This document shows positions 42,501 through 50,738 of a stretch of 64,000 nucleotides of DNA, piece by piece. The DNA is from JAZDFP01 sp043801445 (GTDB lineage Bacteria > Planctomycetota > MHYJ01 > JACQXL01). The position numbers and the translations under genes were made by a program. Each line of letters starts with the position of its first letter. Positions within the stretch are counted from its first letter, which is position 1. Where the stretch lies: the NCBI GenBank assembly GCA_043801445.1, contig JAZDMB010000030.1, positions 62,001-126,000 of the forward strand. The letters are read 5' to 3'. A model generated the notes under the pieces. It was not told where the DNA came from. It did not search any database and worked only from the letters and a program-made list of their open reading frames with translations.

Positions 42501-42613
42501 TAGCCATATTCGGAGGAATGATAACTTCGACGTTACTGACATTAATTGTAATACCGGCTGTTTATCGGGTCTTTGATATCGTACTCAATAAACTACGCAA
42601 GTCATCAGGTTAA
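39542..42613 (+). CDS. RND multidrug efflux transporter (HAE1/AcrB type)
   Basis: 1023-residue inner membrane proton/drug antiporter. It has the typical N-terminus (LSDTAIKRPVTTIMVISALL), a large periplasmic loop, helices 2-6, a second loop and helices 8-12. Proton-relay Asp residues sit in GIVIDDAIIIVENIYRHKE (helix 4), and a Lys is in VGLAKKNAILLIDYTNQLR (helix 10). VRLRPILMISIATIAATIPV is the usual helix 11 signature. It starts 2 bases after the adaptor stop, so coupling is tight. It completes the marR-tolC-adaptor-pump operon. The substrate cannot be inferred. Confidence 0.96.
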   Translation: MWLSDTAIKRPVTTIMVISALLIFGIIGFTRLGISLMPNIQFPMVTVSTHWLNSTPEQIEMNITKPIEDRIGEVEGVKHISSSSQRGDSRITVEFELYREIESAAQDVRDAVARATRALPNDADPPVITKVDINAQPIMQLVVYGDLPVADIREFTEDTITPRIQQKPGVGAVQVRGGRTKEVRIWLYRDKLKQYGLTIQDVTLALRTQNLEVPGGKVENQIQELVINTKGRIDHPYRFNDVILAYRDGTPIKIRNIGYAEDGLNDMDSIVRFIDSAGTERLSVGVAVSPQSGANQVAIAKAIRQEVENIRKILPPGIYIEIAFDNSVFIERAIKDVESNLILGAILASLVILLFLQNIGTAIISSLAIPTSIISTFAFMHFMGFTLNTLTMLGLALAVGIVIDDAIIIVENIYRHKESGKNILEAAKDGASEISFAAMAATFALLAVFLPVTFMSGLVGRFFFEFGLTVAFSILISLLVALTLTPMLASRFLHVGIPHFFIFRWFESLMKLLHKLYESIIGWTLKYSLTTISIAIVLFLASLYLVQTLGMEFNPQEDQSRFRIRLETPIDYSIEATDRVTQKVIAIVKNVPEVNIFLAYVDVNSGSINVTLKDRSQRTKTQFELMAELRRKLSQMPDLFVSVSPAGGFQGMGGGRSGDMQYIIQGPDINVLDIKSNEILAELKKINGMVDVDRDLRIGKPELDIKIDRERAADMGVSVADISNVIGSTFGGLEVGDYTAHGRTYKVRVKAVANERKIANDISDISIRSKTGEIVELASLIEIKPSIGPNTINRTDRERSVTIVANLDGIPLGEGITKLEEISKRILPPGYYGRRSGQTEIFGETFYNIAFALILALIFSYMILAAQFENFIHPFSITLSLPLAIVGALGFLWMGASFTNLRGMTINMMFLIGVILLVGLAKKNAILLIDYTNQLRRSGLERDEALQKACPVRLRPILMISIATIAATIPVLFGLGEGSESRRPMAIAIFGGMITSTLLTLIVIPAVYRVFDIVLNKLRKSSG

Positions 42614-42879
42614 AGTATTATCTGTCGCCACGGTCCAGAATATAAACTTCTGAACTATGCATCTGTACGTCAAGAGCAGGGTGAATAATTTAAGATTGTT
42701 GCCAAAAATAACAATTTCACCCTGAACAAAATAACAAATCTTAAAGCTGTGCTTGATAACCTACCTAAGGTAAATTGTGATTCTTAGCTAAGTTTATTAA
42801 GTTTTCAGCGGGGCTCGAATAACACCGTTAATGAATTTCTAAACGGTCTCATATTGGATAAAGTTTTTTTGTTTTACGC
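42614..42879. other. intergenic region before cysS
   Basis: About 265 bases with stop codons in all frames. I see no T-box leader, tRNA or palindromic element. A 12-base motif TTTCACCCTGAA (42715) roughly inverts AGCAGGGTGAATAA (42674). Confidence 0.4.
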
Positions 42880-42909
42880 TTGACAGATAATAATATTATT
42901 TGATATGGT
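42880..42909 (+). promoter_or_regulatory. candidate promoter for cysS
   Basis: TTGACA (42880-42885), 18-bp spacer, TATGGT (42904-42909), preceded by TG. The ATG at 42905 would lie in the -10 box, favouring ATG 42920 as start and a nearly leaderless mRNA. Confidence 0.4.
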
Positions 42910-42919
42910 TTGTAGCACT

Positions 42920-44356
42920 ATGCCTTTATATCTTTACAATACCTACTCTAAACAAAAAGAGGAATTTAAACCGATAGAACCGAGTAAGGTGCAAATTTAT
43001 TCCTGCGGTCCAACGGTTTATAGCCATCCTCATATCGGTAATTTTCGTTCATTTATCGCCGCTGATATTTTATGCAGGTATTTACGTTACAAGGGTTATG
43101 AAGTTACCCAGGTAATGAATATAACTGATGTCGGTCATCTGACCACTGATGACAACCTATCGGCTGATGCTGAGGGTGTTGATAAGATTCAGTTAGCAGC
43201 CCAATCTGAAATGAAGACGCCAAAAGAAATTACAGAGTTTTATGCTAATAAGTTTTTTGAATTAGTTAAAACATTGAATCTACATCCAGCCAATCATTAT
43301 CCTAAGGCAACTGACCATATCCCCGAAATGATTGAAATGGTGAAAAAATTATTAGAAAAGAATTGTGCCTATGAGGTTGACGGTAATGTTTATTATGATA
43401 TTAGCCGTTTTGAGAAATACGGTAAACTTTCAGGTAATACGCTGGAAAATTTGAGGGCCGGGGTAAGGGTTGAGGTTAAGAGTGATAAAAGAAACCCGAT
43501 GGATTTTGCATTATGGAAACAAGACCCGAAACATCTGATGCAATGGGATAGTCCATGGGGCAGGGGATTTCCGGGCTGGCATATTGAATGTTCGGCTATG
43601 TCATTAAAATATCTGGAAGATAATATCGATATTCATACAGGTGGCGAGGATAATATCTTCCCACATCACGAATGTGAGATTGCCCAATCAGATGCTTTTA
43701 CAGGGAAACAGGTTGTTCAACATTGGTTCCATACAAGACACCTTTTAGTGGATAATCAGAAGATGTCAAAATCTCTGGGTAATTTCTATACTGTAGATGA
43801 TATTTTAAAGCAGGGATATCATCCACTGGTCTTGAGATATGCCTTGATGAGCAGTCACTATCGCCAGCAGATAAATTTCAATATGGAATTATTGAAATCA
43901 GCGCACGGTGCAATCGAAAGACTCAGAAATTTCAAAATAATGATAGATAATAATATTAAAATTAATGAACCAATTCACGGAACTCTTAAAATCAATAATC
44001 TATTAATTAAGGTAAAAAAATCATTTGAGGAATCACTTGATGATGACCTTAATATTTCCGAAGCACTCGGGGTTATATTTGATTTCGTAACAGAGGTAAA
44101 TAAGTTACCAATTTCCTTTAGTGATGCGGCAAATATAAAACAACTTATGAATGATTTCGATAAGGTATTGGGTATATTAGAAATAGAAAAAACTGAAAGT
44201 CTTGATGATGAAATAACAAAACTGATTAATGAGAGAGAAGATGCACGAAAAAGAAAAGATTTTAAGCGTGCTGATGAAATAAGAGATATTCTATATAAGA
44301 AAAGAATTATTTTGGAAGATAATCTAAATGGTACAAGGTGGAAAAGAGTATTATAA
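42920..44356 (+). CDS. cysS: cysteinyl-tRNA synthetase
   Basis: Charges tRNA-Cys. 478 residues from ATG 42920 (MPLYLYNTYSKQKEEF). Class I signatures are clear: the HIGH motif SCGPTVYSHPHIGNFRS with the first zinc Cys, GWHIECSAMSLKYL with the second, EDNIFPHHECEIAQSDA with His/Glu ligands, and the KMSKS loop DNQKMSKSLGNFYTVDDIL. The C-terminus (INEREDARKRKDFKRADEIRDIL...NGTRWKRV) is typical. It converges with ispH and overlaps its 3' end by 6 bases. Confidence 0.96.
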   Translation: MPLYLYNTYSKQKEEFKPIEPSKVQIYSCGPTVYSHPHIGNFRSFIAADILCRYLRYKGYEVTQVMNITDVGHLTTDDNLSADAEGVDKIQLAAQSEMKTPKEITEFYANKFFELVKTLNLHPANHYPKATDHIPEMIEMVKKLLEKNCAYEVDGNVYYDISRFEKYGKLSGNTLENLRAGVRVEVKSDKRNPMDFALWKQDPKHLMQWDSPWGRGFPGWHIECSAMSLKYLEDNIDIHTGGEDNIFPHHECEIAQSDAFTGKQVVQHWFHTRHLLVDNQKMSKSLGNFYTVDDILKQGYHPLVLRYALMSSHYRQQINFNMELLKSAHGAIERLRNFKIMIDNNIKINEPIHGTLKINNLLIKVKKSFEESLDDDLNISEALGVIFDFVTEVNKLPISFSDAANIKQLMNDFDKVLGILEIEKTESLDDEITKLINEREDARKRKDFKRADEIRDILYKKRIILEDNLNGTRWKRVL

Positions 44357-45229
44357 TTGAATAATCTTGTCAATGACTGTTTGAAGAACAGAATCGGGGG
44401 TGGATGTACCAGTGGTAATCCCGATAGAGTGGTATTTTTTTAATGTGCGTAGCGGTAATTCTGATACTGATGCCACCTGAAATGCGGGAATTTTCAGGGA
44501 ACGAACCAGAAGGGCGAGATTAGTTGTATTGGCGCTTTTATGGTCACCGACCACCACAAAAGCATCAACTTGTTTAGCCAATTCTTTGACTTCAAGTTGA
44601 CGCCGGGCCGGCGCATGGCAAATCGTATTTAGAATAATCAGTTCATTATCTTTTGAAAGAGTTAATCGTAAAGTATCTACGATGTCCTCATAAAGTTGCG
44701 GTTGGAAAGTGCTTTGTGCCAGAATGCATATTTTCTTCTTTAATAATCTCGGTTTTGAATTTATGAACTTAACAACTTCCGGCGGAGAACTTATTACTAT
44801 GGTATGATAATGATACCGACTATTACGAGCATATCCGACTAAACTTATCACTTCGGCATGTTTTTTGTCACCAACAATGATTATCTGATAACCTTTATCA
44901 GCATATTGCTGAACCATTTTCTGCGATTTCTTGACGTGCGGACAGGTCGCATCTATTATCTTGAAACCTTTTAAGGTAAGTTTAGCACGAACCAGAGGCG
45001 GAATTCCATGAGCCCGAATTACCAAAGCATTTTTTCTAGAAGACTTCATTTTATCAGATGGTAACGGTTCTATACCTTTGGTCTTGAGCATCTGTACCAC
45101 ATCTTTGTTATGAATCAAAGGTCCGTAGGTATATATCTTACGTGAAGAAGACGAACTTTTAATGGCCAAATCCAAAGCACGTCTGACACCCCAGCAGAAA
45201 CCTACATTATTTGTTAATTTGATGTTCAT
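44351..45229 (-). CDS. ispH: 4-hydroxy-3-methylbut-2-enyl diphosphate reductase
   Basis: Last enzyme of the MEP pathway, a 4Fe-4S protein making IPP and DMAPP. The three cluster Cys are in NVGFCWGVRRALDLA (Cys12), DATCPHVKKSQ (about 95) and LNTICHAPARRQ (about 200). Substrate His/Glu motifs: YGPLIHNKDVV, VIRAHGIPP and HAEVISLVGYA. SIGITTGTSTPDSVLQTVI ends the fold. 292 residues is normal. It overlaps the upstream AsmA-like gene by 4 bases (ATGA), so it is probably co-transcribed with it. Confidence 0.96.
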   Translation of the reverse strand: MNIKLTNNVGFCWGVRRALDLAIKSSSSSRKIYTYGPLIHNKDVVQMLKTKGIEPLPSDKMKSSRKNALVIRAHGIPPLVRAKLTLKGFKIIDATCPHVKKSQKMVQQYADKGYQIIIVGDKKHAEVISLVGYARNSRYHYHTIVISSPPEVVKFINSKPRLLKKKICILAQSTFQPQLYEDIVDTLRLTLSKDNELIILNTICHAPARRQLEVKELAKQVDAFVVVGDHKSANTTNLALLVRSLKIPAFQVASVSELPLRTLKKYHSIGITTGTSTPDSVLQTVIDKIIQL

Positions 45230-48012
45230 TTGAATATATCCAGAATCGGTAATGGTTTTATTTCAGCCTTGGGGTCACTGAATGTACCTTCTACTTTGAT
45301 TGTATAAATATTCTTCAAGAAGAATTCTTTAATCTGTTCAAATACTGGAATTTTGGGAATAATTGATTTGGGGAATTGCGTATCAAACTGGATATCCAAA
45401 ACACCATCCTCAAGTTTCATTTTGCCGGCGCCTTTTAATATGACATCTTTGCTGCTAAAAATTAGTCTTCTTATGTTCATTTCACCGTTATATATTGAGA
45501 ATCGTATTTCACCTTCCTTGAATGTTGATTTTTCTTTGAAGGTAAAAAGGTTATAAATACTTAAGAATACAGGAACTTCCCATAATTGAGCGTTAATAAT
45601 AGATGCTTTGCCCTGAACATTGAGTGCCTGTTTAGATACTCCCTTACCATTAAAAACTAATTCTGTTGAAAATTTGCCTGATATATCCTTACTACCAAGA
45701 GATGTATCACGTCTGAACTCTTTAATATCAATACCTACCAAATCTATTTTACCCTGATATTCGTATGCTTCTATGTCTTTAGTCAATGAAGTGGTGTTAT
45801 TAGATGTAATGGTTTGCGTTAATTCCGGTAATGACACCATAAAGAATCCGGAGACAGCTCCATTATAAGAGTTACCCTTAATATCATAAAAACTAACATG
45901 ATTCTTTTCCTGTAAAAATTGAACCGATAGGTTATTGATAAGTTTATTTTCTACTCTTATCTGTGAGATTTTTCCAGAGCCAGCCATATAATTTGTTGTT
46001 GTATTGTCATCAGGGTTCATCGCTAATGAATAACGTCCCTTGAGAATTAACGAACCGGTAATATTGTCGAAGTTAATCCCGGTTTTAAATCCGCAATCCA
46101 ATAATTTCAATTCGCCGGTGTAATTTAAACCGTACTGGGATTTTGAGGGTGATGAATCTTCGTTCCCATCAGTGGTAATTTTTAGTGCAACATCTGTTTT
46201 TCCATAAAAATCTATTTGTTGAAGCAAATCCTTCAAGTTAGCAGGTATTATGGAGTAAAATCCCTTTTCACCAAAGACAAGATTGGAAATTTTAATATCT
46301 AATACTATTTTAGGTTCTTCTTGAATATATGAATCAATAGGAGCTAAATTAAAGTTATCAATAGTTCCAATTATTTCAAAACGTGTTCCTTTATAAATCG
46401 CAGAAAGGTGACTGAACAAGACATGTGACTCTTGAGCAACACCGTAATTAGAGTAATATTCTATCTGTCCCTGAACCTGCGTAATCGGTAATGATGATGA
46501 GCCTATTTTAAGTGCTATATCGTTACATTGGACTATAGATTTAACATCTATTTTATGGTTGCTTGAAGATTTCTGAAGAGTGGTTCTAATATTTATGGTT
46601 CCTTCAGGCTGAGATTTGCTCCAAAATTTATCTATATCAGGTATAATTTTTTTTGTTGCCTCTCTCAAGGTATAGTCATTAATCTCAATATTTTTGGCGT
46701 CTATCGAAACAGAAAGATTTTCAACTTGGCCGGTTGCATTAATAGAAATATCTCCTTCTGTCTTGATTTCTCCACTATTACGAGATGCGGAAATATATTT
46801 GATTTTTATGGATTGATCTAAGATTTCTATTTCTCCGCTTGCATTAGTAATATGGTAGGGGAAAAAAGAGGGAGTGAATTCAACCGATCGACAATATAAT
46901 TTTATATTGTACTGAATATTCTGATTCATACCAGAACGTTTAGAAATTAAAGACTCCGCATCCACTAAACCACCCGGCTTTAAATCATTCCAGATATTCC
47001 GCATATGAGAAGGTATGGCATTATAGAGTTTATTATCTAATGACATATTAGATATCTTCAACATTAGATTTAATCCGTCAGATTCTTCATAACCCTCCAG
47101 ATAACCATTGGCAACGATAATGGTGGAGCCATTTGTTCCTTTTAAATTCTTGATATGAACTTCTGATGGTGTAAATTCAATCTGTCCATTAATTCCGGAC
47201 AAGGTATAAGGAAATCCTTTAAAAGTCATAGCGTTTTCCTGACAATCCATTTGAATTTTCATATCAAGAGGCTGGTTATTGCCAGCTTTAAAAAAAACGT
47301 TTAGATTTACTTTGCCATGTGGTTGGAAACGGTGCCAGATAGTATAATATTTCTCACTTAAACGTGCTGCCAGATAATCTCCGATATCTGTATTCTGAGA
47401 AATGAGATTGACCTGCATATTGGTTGTTTGAGTATCTAATTCGCCTTGTATTCCCCATCCGCCTAATTCTAAGCCATCAAAACCGCCTTCTATACGATAA
47501 CGCCCATTAACAAGAGGATAGAAATGAATATTTACATCCTTGAGTTTTAGAGTAGTATCTGATTTTAAAAAGGTATGATGAACAAATGCTACCGAAGCAT
47601 TTTTTACAATGATTATCGGTGCTGGGGCATTTCCAGAAGTATTTAATCTTAAATGAGGTGTCTCATTATTAATCAAATATATCTCCGGACTATAAAAAAT
47701 TACTTTATCTATGACAAATTGACCTTTTATTAATTTGGTCTGATCATAAGTAATCCTAACTGTTTTTACTTTAAGAAAATCATAGCCTTTATCGGTTATG
47801 GGTAACCTGATATCAGAAATCTTTATACCCCGCCAGAAATTGAAACTGATTGACCCGACAGAAAATTTCTCGCCAAAAAGATTGTATAAAGTTGATTCAA
47901 CATTAGATGGAGTTATTAAAGATGAGGAGATTATTCTTATGTTTATCGCGACGAGAATCAACAATAAGGCAACGATAAAAAAGAAAACGCTAATTGTACG
48001 ATACTTGAGCAT
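45226..48012 (-). CDS. AsmA-like (DUF3971/TamB-related) envelope protein
   Basis: 928 residues: an N-terminal membrane anchor (TISVFFFIVALLLILVAINI) and then a very long beta-rich region of AsmA type. Typical short motifs recur, e.g. GSISFNFWRGIKISDIRLPI near the start, VKNASVAFVHHTFLKSDTTL, NVQGKASIINAQLWEVPVFL and GAGKMKLEDGVLDIQFDTQF near the end. Proteins of this class bridge inner and outer membranes and are implicated in lipid transfer. A good promoter is at 48052-48080, only 40 bases upstream. ispH overlaps its end. Confidence 0.82.
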   Translation of the reverse strand: MLKYRTISVFFFIVALLLILVAINIRIISSSLITPSNVESTLYNLFGEKFSVGSISFNFWRGIKISDIRLPITDKGYDFLKVKTVRITYDQTKLIKGQFVIDKVIFYSPEIYLINNETPHLRLNTSGNAPAPIIIVKNASVAFVHHTFLKSDTTLKLKDVNIHFYPLVNGRYRIEGGFDGLELGGWGIQGELDTQTTNMQVNLISQNTDIGDYLAARLSEKYYTIWHRFQPHGKVNLNVFFKAGNNQPLDMKIQMDCQENAMTFKGFPYTLSGINGQIEFTPSEVHIKNLKGTNGSTIIVANGYLEGYEESDGLNLMLKISNMSLDNKLYNAIPSHMRNIWNDLKPGGLVDAESLISKRSGMNQNIQYNIKLYCRSVEFTPSFFPYHITNASGEIEILDQSIKIKYISASRNSGEIKTEGDISINATGQVENLSVSIDAKNIEINDYTLREATKKIIPDIDKFWSKSQPEGTINIRTTLQKSSSNHKIDVKSIVQCNDIALKIGSSSLPITQVQGQIEYYSNYGVAQESHVLFSHLSAIYKGTRFEIIGTIDNFNLAPIDSYIQEEPKIVLDIKISNLVFGEKGFYSIIPANLKDLLQQIDFYGKTDVALKITTDGNEDSSPSKSQYGLNYTGELKLLDCGFKTGINFDNITGSLILKGRYSLAMNPDDNTTTNYMAGSGKISQIRVENKLINNLSVQFLQEKNHVSFYDIKGNSYNGAVSGFFMVSLPELTQTITSNNTTSLTKDIEAYEYQGKIDLVGIDIKEFRRDTSLGSKDISGKFSTELVFNGKGVSKQALNVQGKASIINAQLWEVPVFLSIYNLFTFKEKSTFKEGEIRFSIYNGEMNIRRLIFSSKDVILKGAGKMKLEDGVLDIQFDTQFPKSIIPKIPVFEQIKEFFLKNIYTIKVEGTFSDPKAEIKPLPILDIFK

Positions 48013-48051
48013 GTTTTTTAGTTCTTCAGTTAAAATAGAAACAATTCCTTA

Positions 48052-48080
48052 ATAATATAACTTATAAAGTTTGAAGTCAA
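48052..48080 (-). promoter_or_regulatory. sigma-70 promoter for AsmA-like gene and ispH
   Basis: Minus strand TTGACT (48075-48080), 17-bp spacer, TATTAT (48052-48057). Start codon at 48012. Confidence 0.6.
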
Positions 48081-48194
48081 TGTTTTTGGCTTGCCAAAAT
48101 TACTATGTGTCTGATGAATAAAACTATCAGTCAAAATTATAGGGTTTTAGTAAGAGGACAATAAGATATATGTTTAAAGCGCGTTGAATTCTCT

Positions 48195-48305
48195 TTATCC
48201 CTGATCGCCGAGAAGTAATGCTACGGCTGGAAAATGCCGCCATGTTTCTGATGCATATTGTAATCGAACGGAATACGTGCCAGTTGTATCACGAGTCTGT
48301 TTCAT
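48195..48305 (-). CDS. possible micro-ORF, 36 aa, downstream of ruvC
   Basis: MKQTRDTTGTYSVRLQYASE begins the peptide, which continues TWRHFPAVALLLGDQG and stops at 48195-48197. GGAAGG lies 4 bases before this ATG, rather close for a ribosome site. The frame stays open upstream (LLELLLEGR), so a TTG start at 48332 would give 45 residues. Composition looks protein-like and richer in G+C than the flanks. It could be a genuine small protein or the remnant of a larger gene. Confidence 0.35.
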   Translation of the reverse strand: MKQTRDTTGTYSVRLQYASETWRHFPAVALLLGDQG

Positions 48306-48352
48306 TCGGCCTTCCAGCAACAGTTCAAGCAAGTCTGTAGAATGGATTATAA

Positions 48353-48865
48353 TTACATCCTATGGGTATGACAGATAGCAATTGCCAGAGCATCTGAGAT
48401 GTCATAAGGTTTGGGTATTGTATCTAAAGATAAAAGGTGTTTAACCATTTCAGCCACCTGGCTTTTATCAGCCCGTCCGTTGCCGGTGACACTCTTTTTC
48501 ACTTCTGCAGGGCTATATTCATAGACAGGCGTTTTGGTTATAGCTGCAACGAGTAATGCGATGCCCCTTGCCTCGCCTATTTTTATGGTTGCTTGCACGT
48601 CTTGAGAATAAAATACTGTTTCTATGGCTATTTCATCAGGTTTGTGTTGTTTGATTATCTTGAATAGCTCTTGATAACTGATGAGCAAACGGGATGCCAG
48701 ATTACTAACATCAGATATTAACTTAAAATTCTTAATTTGAGATGTGGAATTTTTAACTGAAGTTTTGATTGCTCCACAAGTAATAATTTTTAAGTTAGAT
48801 TTCTCTGATTGAATAATTCCATAACCGATTATTAGCGTGCCAGGATCAATACCTAATATAATCAT
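48353..48865 (-). CDS. ruvC: Holliday junction resolvase RuvC
   Basis: Dimeric endonuclease that resolves recombination junctions. 170 residues. Catalytic acids are placed as in the family: Asp7 in MIILGIDPGTLIIGYGII, Glu in PDEIAIETVFYSQDVQATIK, and the C-terminal Asp pair in KPYDISDALAIAICHTH. KKSVTGNGRADKSQVAEMV is the conserved basic segment. It follows the DnaQ-WYL gene after 3 bases and is probably co-transcribed. ruvA and ruvB are not in this window. Confidence 0.96.
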   Translation of the reverse strand: MIILGIDPGTLIIGYGIIQSEKSNLKIITCGAIKTSVKNSTSQIKNFKLISDVSNLASRLLISYQELFKIIKQHKPDEIAIETVFYSQDVQATIKIGEARGIALLVAAITKTPVYEYSPAEVKKSVTGNGRADKSQVAEMVKHLLSLDTIPKPYDISDALAIAICHTHRM

Positions 48866-48868
48866 ATT

Positions 48869-49720
48869 TTACTCGGAAGATAATACTTCGCAAATTCGAT
48901 CCAATCTAAATTGGCGGATTTCATCAGCTTGATGGCAATGTGCTGCCACATATGTACTGCCACGAAATGAAAATATATTAAAAGGCGTTATCCATCTTTG
49001 AGATTCTTCGCCTTTATTATTGCGGTAGGTTATTTCAATCGGTATAGATTGTTCCATTGCTTTTTTTAAGATTATTTTGTCAGGTGGTATTTCTATTTTA
49101 TCAAATATATAATCATTAAACTTTAATCCACCAGTAGAACGAAGAGCAATATCATTTATAGTCATTTTGGAATCTAATCGATCAAGACACATCTTATAAA
49201 GTTTCATAACTACATACGAATCAGCCAGAGCGCGGTGATATCCGGATTGCTCATTGCTGCCTACAAATGCTTCGACGGGCGGACAGGCAATATTCAGATA
49301 TTTGCCCAGAGTTGATAATTTATGATTTTCTACATCTTTGAAGCATATTCTCGCTAATTCACAGGTATCAATCAAAAGATTAGAAGGTGACTTGATTTTA
49401 TAAAGAGCCGCTGATGCCATCAGAAAACTGACGTCAAATGATATATTATGTGCAATCAAAGGATTGTTATTGATAAACTCTAAAAATTTAGATAATGCTT
49501 CTCTTTCAGACGGTGCATTTTTTACCATTTCGTCGGTAATGCCGTGTATTTCTATGACTTCCTGCGGAATAGAAATTGCCGGATTAATAAAGGTTTGAAA
49601 AGTATTAATAATTTCAGTATCCTTTTCAAGATTAAAACAAACAGCACCGATTTCTATTATCTTATCCTTAATCGGATATAAGCCCGTGGTCTCAAAATCA
49701 AATGCTACAATATTGGTCAT
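48869..49720 (-). CDS. DnaQ-type 3'-5' exonuclease fused to a WYL domain
   Basis: 283 residues. Residues 1-175 are a DEDDh exonuclease of the DNA polymerase III epsilon type: VAFDFETTGLYPIKDKIIEI (Asp/Glu), IAHNISFDVSFLM (Asp) and YHRALADSYVVMKLY (His/Asp). Residues about 215-280 resemble a WYL domain: LKKAMEQSIPIEITYRNNKG, ESQRWITPFNIFSFRGSTYVAAHC, and RQFRLDRICEVL at the end. WYL domains bind nucleotides or nucleic acid and regulate defence and repair proteins. The combination next to ruvC suggests a repair exonuclease controlled by a ligand. Its promoter is at 49788-49817. Confidence 0.85.
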   Translation of the reverse strand: MTNIVAFDFETTGLYPIKDKIIEIGAVCFNLEKDTEIINTFQTFINPAISIPQEVIEIHGITDEMVKNAPSEREALSKFLEFINNNPLIAHNISFDVSFLMASAALYKIKSPSNLLIDTCELARICFKDVENHKLSTLGKYLNIACPPVEAFVGSNEQSGYHRALADSYVVMKLYKMCLDRLDSKMTINDIALRSTGGLKFNDYIFDKIEIPPDKIILKKAMEQSIPIEITYRNNKGEESQRWITPFNIFSFRGSTYVAAHCHQADEIRQFRLDRICEVLSSE

Positions 49721-49787
49721 ATATTTAGTTTTTGGTTATTAGCGATGGCTAAATAGCGCAGTAAAACCAGAAATTATATAATTTTGT

Positions 49788-49817
49788 AATATAATCCTGC
49801 TAATTTAAGTATGTCAA
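49788..49817 (-). promoter_or_regulatory. sigma-70 promoter for dnaQ-WYL and ruvC
   Basis: Minus strand TTGACA (49812-49817), 18-bp spacer, TATATT (49788-49793). It is divergent from, and 18 bp away from, the etfB promoter. Confidence 0.6.
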
Positions 49818-49835
49818 ATAAAAGAGGGTAAATAG

Positions 49836-49865
49836 TTGACAATGTTAATAATTAATTATTAATAT
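49836..49865 (+). promoter_or_regulatory. sigma-70 promoter for etfBA
   Basis: TTGACA (49836-49841), 18-bp spacer, TAATAT (49860-49865). A palindromic element lies in the leader at 49888-49906. Confidence 0.55.
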
Positions 49866-49887
49866 ACTGAGTATTATCATTATTAAA

Positions 49888-49906
49888 CCCGCCTGACCAG
49901 TCGGGG
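49888..49906. repeat. CCCGCCTGACCAGTCGGGG element in the etfB leader
   Basis: Inverted copy of the CCTGCCCGAC...GTCAGGCGGG family seen in mutS (4591-4612) and at 16094-16123. It lies between promoter and ribosome site, so it would form a 5' hairpin in the mRNA. Confidence 0.6.
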
Positions 49907-49932
49907 ATGCAACTTGAAAGAGGAGGTATTTC

Positions 49933-50688
49933 GTGAATATCATTACCTGCATAAAAAGAGTTCCCTCTACTGAAACAAATGTTAGAATTGGTAGTGACGG
50001 TAAATCATTGGAACAGACCGGAGTTGAATATATTTTGAGCCCTTTTGATGAGATAGCTTTGGAAGAAGCTTTACGCATAAAAGAAAAATTAGGAAAAGGA
50101 GAAGTTATTGCTATTACTGTTGGTCCAGCAGAGGCATCTACCACTTTAAGGACTTGTTTAGCCATGGGTGCTGATAAAGCAATCCACATTAAAGACAACG
50201 ATGCATATAAAAAAGACCCTTTCGCTATTGCATCAATTTTAGCTTCTATTATCCAAACAATCCCATATAATTTAATACTTTGTGGCAAACAAGCGGTTGA
50301 TGATGATAATTCTCAGACCGGTGCAATATTATCACGGCTATTAAATATACCATTTGTTAGCCTGATTACCAAACTTGAAATTGCCGAACAAAAAGTTACG
50401 GTGCACCGCGAGATTGGAAATGGTTATGAAGTATTAGAGGTGTCTTTACCAGCCGTATTAACCGCACAAAAAGGTCTGAATGAGCCGCGTTACCCTTCAC
50501 TTAAGGGAATTATGTCCGCCAAGAAAAAACCGTTCGAGGAAAAATCAGTTAATTTTGAAGCTTTATCGATAGAGACAATAAAAATGGAATATACGCCCAG
50601 CCGCCCAGCTGGACGAGTTGTCGGAAAGGGTATTGAGGTTGTTCCTGAACTTGTTAAGTTGCTCCGCGATGAAGCAAAGGTTATTTAA
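49933..50688 (+). CDS. etfB: electron transfer flavoprotein, beta subunit
   Basis: Small subunit of the FAD/AMP heterodimer that passes electrons between acyl-CoA or other dehydrogenases and the membrane or ferredoxin. 251 residues from a GTG with AGAGGAGG 6 bases upstream. MNIITCIKRVPSTETNVRIG, LSPFDEIALEEALRIKEK, VIAITVGPAEASTTLRTCLAMGADKAIHI and LILCGKQAVDDDNSQTGAILSRLL are diagnostic. The AMP/FAD-contact loop CGKQAVDDDNSQTG is intact. No dehydrogenase gene is adjacent, so the electron donor is not indicated. Confidence 0.95.
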   Translation: MNIITCIKRVPSTETNVRIGSDGKSLEQTGVEYILSPFDEIALEEALRIKEKLGKGEVIAITVGPAEASTTLRTCLAMGADKAIHIKDNDAYKKDPFAIASILASIIQTIPYNLILCGKQAVDDDNSQTGAILSRLLNIPFVSLITKLEIAEQKVTVHREIGNGYEVLEVSLPAVLTAQKGLNEPRYPSLKGIMSAKKKPFEEKSVNFEALSIETIKMEYTPSRPAGRVVGKGIEVVPELVKLLRDEAKVI

Positions 50689-50738
50689 TAAAAAGAGAAA
50701 TTACATAAACCGAAACAGATGTTAAAGGATTATATAAT

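Noticed and set aside
42614..42919. T-box leader before cysS
   Set aside because: No T-box sequence or specifier hairpin was recognised.
48195..48340. Structured RNA (SRP or 6S) after ruvC
   Set aside because: I could not find the conserved SRP loop or an extended stem; the protein-like minus frame explains the composition better.
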